Positions 34,453-42,835 of a DNA stretch of 64,000 nucleotides are shown piece by piece. The stretch's first letter is position 1; every line of letters starts with the position of its first letter. The position numbers and the translations under genes were made by a program. Origin of the DNA: Rhizobium sp. RU36D (lineage in GTDB: Bacteria > Pseudomonadota > Alphaproteobacteria > Rhizobiales > Rhizobiaceae); NCBI RefSeq assembly GCF_900176345.1, contig NZ_FWXU01000010.1, forward strand, positions 118,707 through 182,706. Direction: 5' to 3'. The notes under the pieces are model-generated. The model saw only the letters and a program-made list of their open reading frames with translations. It made no database searches and was not told the DNA's origin.

Positions 34453-36282
34453 TCAGGCCGTTGCGACAAATCGCTCGACCGCCATGGCGCTTGCACGCTC
34501 TGCAAAGGCGTTGCCGATGCCGATCAGAACAGGTTCATCGACACCGATGCGCTGCATCGCGTCGGGCAGGTCCGCCAGGCTGCCCTGCCAGCGCGTCTCA
34601 TTGGCACGGGTGACGGCGGCCATGACGACCACGGGGGTGTCGTCGCTCATGCCATGATCGACAAGGGCGCGGCGAATGCGCGCCGCCATGCGCCCGCCCA
34701 TGTAGAAGACCGTCGTGACCGAGGGATCGGCAAGGCTCTTCCAGTCCGTATTGGCCGGGAGATCGCCATGCCTGGAATGGCCCGTCACGAAGCGCACCGA
34801 TTGCGCATGGTCGCGATGGGTGAGCGATATACCCAGCCGCGACGCCATGGCGCTGGCTGCGGTGATGCCGGGGACGACATCGACCGGAATGCCCTCGGCT
34901 TCCAGCCGGGCGATCTCCTCGCCGGCCCGGCCGAAGATCATGGGATCACCGGATTTGAGCCGCACCACGCGCTTGCCGGCCTTGGCGAGCGATACCATCA
35001 TGTCGTTGATATCCTGCTGCTTGCAGCTTGTCCTACCGCCGCGCTTGCCGACAAGCATGCGCCTGGCTTCACGGCGGGCAAGCTCCAACACCTCGGCCGA
35101 AACCAGGTCATCGAACAGGATGACATCGGCCTGCTGCAGGGCGCGCACGGCCTTCAGCGTAAGCAGCTCGGCATCCCCAGGCCCCGCACCAACAAGGGTG
35201 ACGCGGCCGCACACGGGCGCTCCGGCAAGGCGCGTGGCCTCGGCCAGGAGCGCCCGCTCGGTGCCCTCCTCCGGCACATGGTTTCCTGCAAAGGTGCGAT
35301 CGACGAAGCGCTCCCAGAAGACACGCCGCGCATTGCCCGGGGTCAATAGCTCGTTGACGCGCTCGCGCAGGGCTTGAGCGAGTTCCGCCCATTGTTTCAA
35401 GGCCGGCGGCAGCAGCGTTTCGATCCGCCGACGGATGGCCTGGGCGAGGATCGGCGCTGCGCCATCGGTGGAGATCGCCACGATGACCGGCGACCGATTG
35501 ACGATGGATCCGAACTGGAACTGGCAGAAGGCCGGCTTGTCGATGACGTTCACGGGCACGCCGGCAGCACGGGCGGCATCGAAAAAGGCGCGCGCCTCGG
35601 CCTCGGTGTCGCAATCGGCAAGGGCCAGAGCAGCACCGTGGAAGATGCCGAGATGCCAGGGGTGGGGGTGGTGGGTGATGGCGGGGATAAGCGGTGCGGT
35701 ACCGGCGGTTATCGCTTCAGATCGAGACCCCCCCTCTGTCCTGCCGGACATCTCCCCCTCAAGGGGGGAGATCGGCTGAGCCATGGCCGGCATCGCTCCG
35801 TAATGGCAGCCGCCAGAAGCTACAGATGCGGCAGTGGCGATAGGACTGCCAATATCGGGGATAGTAAGGGACCGATCACGTCGCCGCGATTCGATCTCCC
35901 CCCTTGAGGGGGGTGAGGCATGGTCGGCGAAGCCGAGCAATCGATCCAGTGAATCGATTGCAATGCCGAACGCCGGCAGGACAGAGGGGGGTTCCGGGGC
36001 ATCCACCCCTTCCTTAACGGGCAGGACAGAGGGGGGTATAGCAGCACGAAGCATCCCCCGCATCACATCCGAAAGCTGATCCTCCACGCAATACACATGC
36101 ACATCCGCCCCACAGGCCGCCAGCAGTTCCGCCTTCCAGGCCGCGCCGTCCGAGCCGCCTGCCACCACGACACGTTTTCCCGCCAGCGACCAGAACACCG
36201 GCAGCTTGGCGAGCGGCGCCATGCGAGCGGGTGCGGTGGGGCGGGCGCCCGGTTCATTCAGCGGCAGCGACTTGGCATCCAT
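34453..36282 (-). CDS. cysG: Siroheme synthase CysG carrying an in-frame repeat insertion
   Basis: Trifunctional CysG: NAD-dependent dehydrogenase/ferrochelatase at the N-terminus (WSLAGKRVVVAGGSDGAAWKAELLAACGADVHVY, residues 31-64) and uroporphyrinogen III methyltransferase at the C-terminus (VTLVGAGPGDAELLTLKAVRALQQADVILFDDLVS). It supplies siroheme to NirB. At 609 residues it is about 120 longer than typical. The surplus (about residues 82-205) lies between two halves of the NAD-binding domain and encodes repeat-derived segments (PPSVLP twice, SPPSRGEIES, SPLEGEMSGRTEGG). The frame stays open throughout. Start: ATG at 36282, overlapping the nasA end by 29 bases. Confidence 0.9.
   Translation of the reverse strand: MDAKSLPLNEPGARPTAPARMAPLAKLPVFWSLAGKRVVVAGGSDGAAWKAELLAACGADVHVYCVEDQLSDVMRGMLRAAIPPSVLPVKEGVDAPEPPSVLPAFGIAIDSLDRLLGFADHASPPSRGEIESRRRDRSLTIPDIGSPIATAASVASGGCHYGAMPAMAQPISPLEGEMSGRTEGGSRSEAITAGTAPLIPAITHHPHPWHLGIFHGAALALADCDTEAEARAFFDAARAAGVPVNVIDKPAFCQFQFGSIVNRSPVIVAISTDGAAPILAQAIRRRIETLLPPALKQWAELAQALRERVNELLTPGNARRVFWERFVDRTFAGNHVPEEGTERALLAEATRLAGAPVCGRVTLVGAGPGDAELLTLKAVRALQQADVILFDDLVSAEVLELARREARRMLVGKRGGRTSCKQQDINDMMVSLAKAGKRVVRLKSGDPMIFGRAGEEIARLEAEGIPVDVVPGITAASAMASRLGISLTHRDHAQSVRFVTGHSRHGDLPANTDWKSLADPSVTTVFYMGGRMAARIRRALVDHGMSDDTPVVVMAAVTRANETRWQGSLADLPDAMQRIGVDEPVLIGIGNAFAERASAMAVERFVATA
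35728..36037. repeat. Mosaic palindromic element inside cysG
   Basis: CCCCCCTCTGTCCTGCCGG at about 35729-35747 is the exact reverse complement of CCGGCAGGACAGAGGGGGG at about 35973-35991, and a second copy of that end (GGCAGGACAGAGGGGGG) lies at 36019-36036. Between them are two internal palindromes, TCTCCCCCTCAAGGGGGGAGA (35751-35771) and TCTCCCCCCTTGAGGGGGG (35895-35913). The same modules form the repeat at 39678-39851. The element is fully contained in the cysG reading frame. Confidence 0.85.
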
Positions 36283-38911
36283 CGATGATCCCCCTGATTT
36301 CGGCGCGGCAGGAGCCGCAATTGGTTCCGGCTGACAAAGTTGTGCCGATCGCCTCCACCGTGCGGCAGCCGCCATGGACGGCGGCGACGATCTGGTTGAT
36401 GCCGATGGAAAAGCAGGAGCAGACGGTCGCGCCCGGATCCGGCCTGCCAGCGCCCGGACGTCCCGCAACCACGGCAAAGCGGGTGCGGGCATCGTTGTGG
36501 GGCTCGGTCAGCTGGCTGATGGCCCAGTTGCGCGAGACCGCGACAGGCGTTGCCGCGACAAACAAGGCGAGCAGCAGCCTATCCCCGGCGAAGAAGGCGA
36601 TTCGGCTATCTCCGCTGACGCGGTCGCTATAGCCAAGGCTTTCGGCATCGGCAGGAAGGGTGAACCGCTCACGGCACCATCCCTCGATATCATCGAGTGG
36701 GCTGTCGAAGGCAATCTCGACCCGCCAGCCGCCGTCCGCCTTGGCGAGTGCCCAATAGGCCGCGTCTAGGCCACGGGGTTTGACGGCACTGATCGCGAAA
36801 CCATAGCTCGCCGCCGCAAAGCGTGCCGCCCTGACCGCCGCATGCTTGGAGGCCGGCTGGCCGGAGACCGGATCGGTGATACCGGGCACCAACGTATCGA
36901 CACGGGCACGGGCCGAATATTCGTCGGTCCAGTGCATCGGCACGAACAGAGATCCGCGCGCCTGCCGACGGGTCAGCAATGCACGGACGATGATGGCGCC
37001 GGTCGGGCTTTCGATCTCGACAAGGTCGGCATCGGCGATCCCGAGCGCCATGGCATCATCAGGATGGATTTCTACCAGGGGTTCGGCGAGATGGCCTGAC
37101 AGGCGGGCGCTTTTGCCGGTGCGGGTCAGCGTGTGCCAATGGTCCCGGACACGACCGGTGTTGAGCAGGAGGGGATAATCGGGAGTGATGCGTTGCGGCA
37201 CCTCGGCCTTGACCGCGACGAAGCGCCCCTTGCCATCGGGGTGGTAGAAGCGGCCATCGGCAAAGAACCTGACCTCGCCGGGACCAGCGCCCGCCGGCTG
37301 GGGCCACTGGAACGGGGCCAAGGCGGCATAGGCCGACTGGTCGATGTCGGCATAGGCACCGATATCGAAATCCCTGCTACCGCTGTTTTCGAAGCCCGAC
37401 AGGGCCGCATGTTCGGCGAAGATTTCGGCTGGGCTGGTGAAAGCGAAGGCATCGGCAAAACCCATGCGCCGACCGACCTCGGCCAGTTGCCACCAGTCTG
37501 GACGCGCTTCGCCGGGCGCGGGCAGGAATGCCCGCTGGCGGGAGATGCGGCGTTCGGAATTTGTGACGGTGCCGTCCTTCTCGCCCCAGCCGGTCGCGGG
37601 CAGGAGCACATGGCCAAGCCGCGTGGTGTCGGTATCGGCGATGATGTCCGACACGACGACGAAGGGACAGGCCGCGATTGCCGCCTTGACCGCATCCGCA
37701 TCTGGCATGGAGACGACAGGGTTGGTGGACATGATCCACAGCGCCTTGATGCGGCCATCGGCCACCGCCTTGAACATGTCGACGGCCTTGAGACCCGGCC
37801 GGTCGGCGATGGCAGGCGACTGCCAGAAGCGCTGGACGCGATCGCGATGCTCGGGATTTTCGATGTTCATATGGGCGGCAAGCATGTTGGCGAGACCACC
37901 CGTCTCGCGGCCGCCCATGGCATTGGGCTGTCCGGTCAGCGAAAACGGCCCCATGCCGGGACGGCCGATGCGGCCGGTCGCCAGGTGGCAGTTCAGGATG
38001 GCATTGACCTTGTCTGACCCGACCGAGGACTGGTTGACGCCCTGACTGTAGCAGGTGACGACCTTGGGCGTGCGGGCAAACAGTGCATAGAAGTCGATGA
38101 GCTGCTGCCATGACAAGCCCGTTGCAGCAATGAGGTCCGCCGGATTTAGCGCGCGCGCCGATGCCACGGCTTCTGCAAATCCATGAGTGTTGGCACTGAT
38201 GTAAGCCTCATCGGTAGCGCCGCTATCCGCAAGATGGGCGAGCAGGCCGTTGAACAAGGCCGTATCCCCATCCGCACGCACCGCCAGATGCATGTCGGCG
38301 ATATCGCAGGTCATGGTGCGGCGCGGATCGATCACGACGACCTTCATCTCCGGTCGCGCCTGTTTTGCCGCCGCGATGCGCTGATAGAGCACCGGATGGC
38401 ACCATGCGAGATTGGAGCCTGTCAGCACGATCAGGTCAGCCAGTTCCAGGTCCTCATAGGTGCCAGGCACCGTGTCGGACCCGAAGGCGCGGCGATGGCC
38501 CGCGACGGACGATGCCATGCAGAGCCTGGAATTGGTGTCGATATTGGCCGATCCGATGAAGCCCTTCATCAGCTTGTTGGCCACGTAATAGTCCTCGGTC
38601 AGCAGCTGGCCGGAGACATAGAAGGCCACCGCGTCAGGCCCATGCTCCCTAATGGCAGTCGAGAACCGATGGGCAACGAGATCAAGCGCTTCATCCCAGC
38701 CGGCAGTGGCGCCGTTGATCCTTGGCGTCAGCAGCCGACCGTCCAGATCGATGGTCTCCGCCAGCGCCGAGCCCTTGGAGCAAAGGCGACCGAAATTGGC
38801 AGGATGATCCGGATCACCCTTCACCGAAACGCTACCATCATCTTTGACCGTCGCGATGACACCGCAGCCGACACCACAATAGGGACAGGTGGTTTTGGTG
38901 TCAGTGGACAT
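36254..38911 (-). CDS. nasA: Assimilatory nitrate reductase catalytic subunit
   Basis: A molybdopterin enzyme of 885 residues reducing nitrate to nitrite in the cytoplasm. An N-terminal 4Fe-4S motif CPYCGVGCGV with a later Cys (RLCSKG) is followed by the molybdopterin domains (NSRLCMASSVAGHRRAFGSD, VLLPATGWGEKDGTVTNSERR) and a molydopterin-dinucleotide-binding domain. The last 60 residues are a BFD-like 2Fe-2S domain (VCSCFSIGIN, TNCGSCRAEI), as in assimilatory enzymes. No Tat signal. Start at 38911 with GAGG eight bases upstream. It overlaps cysG by 29 bases. The upstream nirD gene is 985 bases away, with hicAB and a repeat in between. Confidence 0.95.
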   Translation of the reverse strand: MSTDTKTTCPYCGVGCGVIATVKDDGSVSVKGDPDHPANFGRLCSKGSALAETIDLDGRLLTPRINGATAGWDEALDLVAHRFSTAIREHGPDAVAFYVSGQLLTEDYYVANKLMKGFIGSANIDTNSRLCMASSVAGHRRAFGSDTVPGTYEDLELADLIVLTGSNLAWCHPVLYQRIAAAKQARPEMKVVVIDPRRTMTCDIADMHLAVRADGDTALFNGLLAHLADSGATDEAYISANTHGFAEAVASARALNPADLIAATGLSWQQLIDFYALFARTPKVVTCYSQGVNQSSVGSDKVNAILNCHLATGRIGRPGMGPFSLTGQPNAMGGRETGGLANMLAAHMNIENPEHRDRVQRFWQSPAIADRPGLKAVDMFKAVADGRIKALWIMSTNPVVSMPDADAVKAAIAACPFVVVSDIIADTDTTRLGHVLLPATGWGEKDGTVTNSERRISRQRAFLPAPGEARPDWWQLAEVGRRMGFADAFAFTSPAEIFAEHAALSGFENSGSRDFDIGAYADIDQSAYAALAPFQWPQPAGAGPGEVRFFADGRFYHPDGKGRFVAVKAEVPQRITPDYPLLLNTGRVRDHWHTLTRTGKSARLSGHLAEPLVEIHPDDAMALGIADADLVEIESPTGAIIVRALLTRRQARGSLFVPMHWTDEYSARARVDTLVPGITDPVSGQPASKHAAVRAARFAAASYGFAISAVKPRGLDAAYWALAKADGGWRVEIAFDSPLDDIEGWCRERFTLPADAESLGYSDRVSGDSRIAFFAGDRLLLALFVAATPVAVSRNWAISQLTEPHNDARTRFAVVAGRPGAGRPDPGATVCSCFSIGINQIVAAVHGGCRTVEAIGTTLSAGTNCGSCRAEIRGIIDGCQVAAAE

Positions 38912-39000
38912 GAGCTTGCCCTCGTGCAATTTTTCCGCGAATGCCGGGGCCTATCGGGATGACACCTAAAGCCGGGACTTGTCGAAGACGCGCGCAGTGA

Positions 39001-39012
39001 GTATATATATAC
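39001..39012. promoter_or_regulatory. Perfect AT palindrome before hicA
   Basis: GTATATATATAC is a perfect 12-base palindrome 15 bases before the hicA GTG start. It could serve as an operator for HicB autoregulation and as part of the promoter. Evidence is positional only. Confidence 0.4.
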
Positions 39013-39027
39013 ACACGGGAGAGGGCT

Positions 39028-39216
39028 GTGATCGAACGCGATAGTCGAAAGATCATCCAGCGTCTGAAGGATGAAGGCTTCGACCTGGTTTCCGTCAGTG
39101 GCTCGCACCACAAGCTGCGGCGGGACGGCAAGACCGTGATCGTGCCCCATCCGAAAAAGGACCTGCCGGTGGGCACGGCGCGTGCCATCGCCAAGCAGGC
39201 CGGATGGATCAAATAG
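39028..39216 (+). CDS. hicA: HicA family toxin (mRNA interferase)
   Basis: A 62-residue HicA toxin with a double-stranded-RNA-binding-like fold. The conserved DSRKIIQRLKDEGFDLVSVSGSHHKLRRDGKTVIVPHP covers the catalytic His in SGSHHKL, and the ending LPVGTARAIAKQAGW is standard. The start is GTG with GGGAGAGGG just upstream. It reads against the nasA/nirD direction. Confidence 0.94.
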   Translation: MIERDSRKIIQRLKDEGFDLVSVSGSHHKLRRDGKTVIVPHPKKDLPVGTARAIAKQAGWIK

Positions 39217-39227
39217 GGACCTGACCG

Positions 39228-39626
39228 ATGCGCCACTACATCGCCCTTGTGCATAAGGATGCCGACAGCGCGTTCGGCGTGACCTTTCCAGACATCGAAG
39301 GCGTGTTTTCCGCCGCGGACGAGGAAGGCGATCTTATCACCAACGCCATCCAGGCCCTGCGCCTTTGGGCGGAAGATGATGCCCTGCCCGATCCGTCGCC
39401 GATCGAGGCGATCCTCAACAGGGCGGATATCCGCGACGAGCTCGCGGCCGGCGCCTTTCTTGTTCGAATTCCGCTGATCGAGGACGACAGCAGGGTCGTC
39501 AGGGCCAATGTCACATTCGAGGCTGGAACGCTGAAGGCGATCGACGAGGCGGCCGCCAAACGTGGTCTCACCCGCTCTGCCTTTTTGGCCAGCTGCGCGC
39601 GGAAGGAAATCGAAGCGGTCGGTTGA
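39228..39626 (+). CDS. hicB: HicB family antitoxin
   Basis: A 132-residue antitoxin, 11 bases after hicA. The partially degraded RNase H fold domain (HYIALVHKDADSAFGVTFPDIEGVFSAADEEGD) is followed by a C-terminal ribbon-helix-helix-like segment (LKAIDEAAAKRGLTRSAFLASCARKEI) that should bind the operator. It completes the hicAB pair. Confidence 0.94.
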   Translation: MRHYIALVHKDADSAFGVTFPDIEGVFSAADEEGDLITNAIQALRLWAEDDALPDPSPIEAILNRADIRDELAAGAFLVRIPLIEDDSRVVRANVTFEAGTLKAIDEAAAKRGLTRSAFLASCARKEIEAVG

Positions 39627-39677
39627 GAAAATAGTCCCTGCTGGCCTGTTCTTTAAGGGACGGTTGCATGCTCCGGA

Positions 39678-39851
39678 ACCCCCCTCTGTCCTGCCGGACA
39701 TCTCCCCCTCAAGGTGGGAGATCGACTCGCGGCAGCGCCCTGCGGTTTGCAGGCGACTTAGTCCTTGGCTTAGGGGGAAGAATGGGTGGGACCACGCCTC
39801 TAGCTGATCTCCCCCCTTGAGGGGGAGATGCCTGGCAAGGCAGAGGGGGGT
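39678..39851. repeat. Mosaic palindromic element between hicB and nirD
   Basis: A 174-base element bounded by a perfect 11-base terminal inverted repeat ACCCCCCTCTG / CAGAGGGGGGT. Inside each end is a palindromic module of the CTCCCCCTCAAGGTGGGAG and CTCCCCCCTTGAGGGGGAG type. It has the same parts as the element inside cysG. It carries no ORF of its own. Confidence 0.8.
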
Positions 39852-39895
39852 GCTATCGCGAGTCTGGAGCGGCACCGAAAAACAGACCATCCGCC

Positions 39896-40225
39896 CTACT
39901 CCGCTGCCTGCAGCATGGCCTCGAGCGCGATCGACAGCTGGCCGTCGATGTTGCGGATCGGGATGGTGCGGACCTCCCCTTCATCGGCGCCCAGCGCCTT
40001 GCCGGTTTCCAGCGAGATGACCCAGTTGTGCAACGGGCAGGTGACCGAGGTACCGTGGACGATGCCCTGGGTCAGCGGGCCGCCCTTGTGCGGGCAGTGA
40101 TCTTCGATGGCGAAGACTTCATTGTCGGCGGTGCGGAAGACGCCGATCTTGCCCTGCGGTGTCTTCACGCAGCGGGCTCCCCGCAGTGGGATGTCGTCGA
40201 TGGTGCCGATTGCGATCCAGTTCAT
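39896..40225 (-). CDS. nirD: Nitrite reductase small subunit (Rieske)
   Basis: A 109-residue Rieske-type 2Fe-2S protein, partner of NirB. The cluster ligands are in CPHKGG and CPLHNW (DHCPHKGGPLTQGIVHGTSVTCPLHNW). The start MNWIAIGTID at 40225 is the usual NirD N-terminus; an upstream ATG at 40267 would read into the repeat. It is the last gene of the nrtABC-nirBD segment. Confidence 0.93.
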   Translation of the reverse strand: MNWIAIGTIDDIPLRGARCVKTPQGKIGVFRTADNEVFAIEDHCPHKGGPLTQGIVHGTSVTCPLHNWVISLETGKALGADEGEVRTIPIRNIDGQLSIALEAMLQAAE

Positions 40226-40265
40226 GGGTGTGTTCCTTGTTTTTCTAAGGCGCTTCAGCGTGGCC

Positions 40266-40382
40266 ACCCTCCCCTCGAGAGGGAGGGTCGGACCTTAGGC
40301 CCGGGACGGGGTGACGGCGGCGCGCAACAAGGTCACCCCGCCCGCGCGTTCCGCGCGACCTCCCCCCTCAAGGGGGAGGTGG
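40266..40382. repeat. Mosaic inverted-repeat element B1 (nirB-nirD gap)
   Basis: A roughly 117-base element built of an outer palindrome ACCCTCCCCTCGAGAGGGAGGGT, then a GGGTGA...TCACCC pairing, CGCGCGTTCCGCGCG, and a second outer palindrome ACCTCCCCCCTCAAGGGGGAGGT. It abuts the nirB stop codon. A close copy in the same orientation lies at 44632-44747. Confidence 0.85.
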
Positions 40383-42830
40383 TTACTCCGCCGCAGCCTG
40401 GTAGCCGATCGTTGCCATGGGCTTGAACTCGTGCCTGTCCTTGCCCGAGACCCGCTCCGACCAGGGGTCCACCTGCGCGAATTTCTGCGAGAAGACGAAG
40501 CGGTCGAAATAGCCCTTGCGCTTGGCCTCATCGGTCATGATCTGCCGGCGGATCTCATCCAGGCCGATGCGCTTGGCCCATTTGTAGATGCGCTCGAGAT
40601 AGCGGGCCTGCTCGCGATACATCTGCGTCAGTGCGACGATGTATTCGAGCGCCTCATCTTCCGTTTTCACCAGGCCCAGTATTTCGGTGCCCTTGATGTC
40701 GAGGCCCGCGGCGCCGGCGAAGTGGATCTCAAAGCCGGAGTCCACACAGATCACGCCGATATCCTTGCAGGTCGCTTCCGCGCAGTTGCGTGGACAGCCT
40801 GACACCGCGAGCTTGAGCTTGGCCGGCGTCCAGGAACCCCACATGAATTTTTCCAGGCGGATGCCAAGTCCGGTCGAATCCTGCGTGCCGAAGCGGCACC
40901 AGTCGGAGCCGACACAGGTCTTCACCGTGCGCAGGCCCTTGGCATAGGCTTGCCCTGAGACGAAGCCGGCCTTGCCCAGATCGGCCCAGACGGCGGGCAG
41001 GTCTTCCTTTTCGATGCCGAGCAGGTCGATGCGCTGGCCGCCCGTGACCTTCACCATCGGGATTTCAAACTTGTCGACCACATCGGCAATGGCGCGAAGC
41101 TCGGCCGCACTCGTCACGCCGCCCCACATGCGTGGCACGACGGAATAGGTGCCGTCCTTCTGGATATTGGCGTGGACGCGTTCGTTGATGTAGCGAGACT
41201 GGTAGTCATCGGCATATTCGTCCGGCCAGTCGCAGACGAGGTAATAATTGAGCGCCGGGCGGCATTTGGCGCAGCCGCAGGAGGTCTTCCATTCCAGCTC
41301 CTGCATCACGGCCGGAATGGTCTTCAGGCCCTTGGCCTTGATCAGGCGGCGCACGTCGTCATGGCCAAGCTCGGTGCAGGTGCACATCGGCGTGACGGCG
41401 GCCGGGTTATAGGCATCGCCCAGGGTCAGCGCCATCAGCTGCTCGACCAGGCCGGTGCAATTGCCGCAGGAGGCGGATGCCTTGGTATGGGCGCGCACAC
41501 CGTCCAGCGTGGTCAGGCCCTTGCCCGTGATGGTGGACGTGATCTTGCCCTTGCAGACGCCGTTGCAGCCGCAGATTTCCGCATCATCCGGCAAGGCTGC
41601 AACGGCCGCCATAGGGTCCAGCGGGCTGCCCCCCTGATAGGCCTGGCCGAAAATCAAGGTTTCGCGCATGTCCCTGATGTCGACGCCCTTCTTCATCAGG
41701 TCGAAGAACCAGGAGCCGTCGGAGGTTTCTCCGTAAAGGACCGCGCCGATGATCCGGTTTTCCCTAAGGATCAGCCGCTTGTAGACGCCGGCTGTCGCGT
41801 CGCGCAGCACGATCTCCTCGCGGCCCTCGCCTTCGGCAAAATCGCCGGCGGAGAAGAGGTTGATGCCGGTGACCTTAAGCTTCGTATTGACGACAGAGCC
41901 GTGATATTCGGCATGGCCGCCGGTCAGGCGATCGGCCAGCACGCGGGCCGCCTCGTAGAGCGGCGCGACAAGGCCGTAGCAAGTGCCGCGATGTTCGGCG
42001 CATTCGCCGAGCGCGAAAATGTTCGGGTCCGAAGTCATCATGCCGTCATCGACGACGATGCCCCTGTTGACGGCAACACCGGCTTCTTTCGCCAGGGCAG
42101 ACGCGGGCCGGATGCCGACAGCCATGACGACCATGTCGCCCTGGATGATGCGGCCGTCTTCCAGCTCGATGCCTTCGACCTTTTCGGTGCCGAGGATCTG
42201 TTTGGTATTGGCCTTGGTGATGATGTCGATGCCGCGTTCGGTCAGCGCCTTTTCCAGCAGATAGGCCGCGGCCGGATCCAGCTGGCGTTCCATGATGGTC
42301 GGCATGAGGTGGATGACGGTGACCTCCATGCCCTGGCGCTTCAGCCCATAAGCGGCTTCCAGGCCCAGCAGGCCGGCCCCGATGACGATGGCCCTGCCCT
42401 TGCCTTCTGCGATGGCCAGCATCTTCTCGACATCGTCGAGATCGCGATAGGCCAGCACGCCCGGCAGTTGATGGCCGGGAACGGGGATGATGAAGGGCAG
42501 CGAACCGGTGGCGATCACCAGCTTGTCATAGGTGACGGTGATGCCATTGGCCGCGGTAACCGTCTTGTTCTGCCGGTCGATCCCGGTGACCTTGGCGCCC
42601 TTGTGCAGGGTGATGCCATGGGCCGCATACCAGTCGTCATCGTGGATGACGATATCCTCATAGGCCTTTTCGCCCGAAAGGACCGGCGAGAGCATGATGC
42701 GGTCGTAATTGACGCGGGGCTCGGCGTTGAAGATGGTGACGTCGTAGAGACCCGGCGCATTTTCGAACAGCTCTTCCAGCATGCGGCCGGGGGCCATGCC
42801 ATTGCCGATGATGACGAGTTTTTCAGCCAT
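40383..42830 (-). CDS. nirB: Nitrite reductase large subunit
   Basis: An 815-residue NAD(P)H-dependent siroheme nitrite reductase making ammonium. The N-terminal FAD/NAD domains (VIIGNGMAPGRMLEEL; GKGRAIVIGAGLLGLEAAYGL) are followed by BFD-like 2Fe-2S domains (CGCNGVCKGKI, CGNCTG and a second CTCTELGHDDVRRLI) and the C-terminal sulfite/nitrite reductase domains with the siroheme-4Fe-4S cysteines (SDWCRFGTQDS, SGCPRNCAEATCKDIG). The start is five bases after the nrtC stop. Confidence 0.97.
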   Translation of the reverse strand: MAEKLVIIGNGMAPGRMLEELFENAPGLYDVTIFNAEPRVNYDRIMLSPVLSGEKAYEDIVIHDDDWYAAHGITLHKGAKVTGIDRQNKTVTAANGITVTYDKLVIATGSLPFIIPVPGHQLPGVLAYRDLDDVEKMLAIAEGKGRAIVIGAGLLGLEAAYGLKRQGMEVTVIHLMPTIMERQLDPAAAYLLEKALTERGIDIITKANTKQILGTEKVEGIELEDGRIIQGDMVVMAVGIRPASALAKEAGVAVNRGIVVDDGMMTSDPNIFALGECAEHRGTCYGLVAPLYEAARVLADRLTGGHAEYHGSVVNTKLKVTGINLFSAGDFAEGEGREEIVLRDATAGVYKRLILRENRIIGAVLYGETSDGSWFFDLMKKGVDIRDMRETLIFGQAYQGGSPLDPMAAVAALPDDAEICGCNGVCKGKITSTITGKGLTTLDGVRAHTKASASCGNCTGLVEQLMALTLGDAYNPAAVTPMCTCTELGHDDVRRLIKAKGLKTIPAVMQELEWKTSCGCAKCRPALNYYLVCDWPDEYADDYQSRYINERVHANIQKDGTYSVVPRMWGGVTSAAELRAIADVVDKFEIPMVKVTGGQRIDLLGIEKEDLPAVWADLGKAGFVSGQAYAKGLRTVKTCVGSDWCRFGTQDSTGLGIRLEKFMWGSWTPAKLKLAVSGCPRNCAEATCKDIGVICVDSGFEIHFAGAAGLDIKGTEILGLVKTEDEALEYIVALTQMYREQARYLERIYKWAKRIGLDEIRRQIMTDEAKRKGYFDRFVFSQKFAQVDPWSERVSGKDRHEFKPMATIGYQAAAE

Positions 42831-42835
42831 AGATC

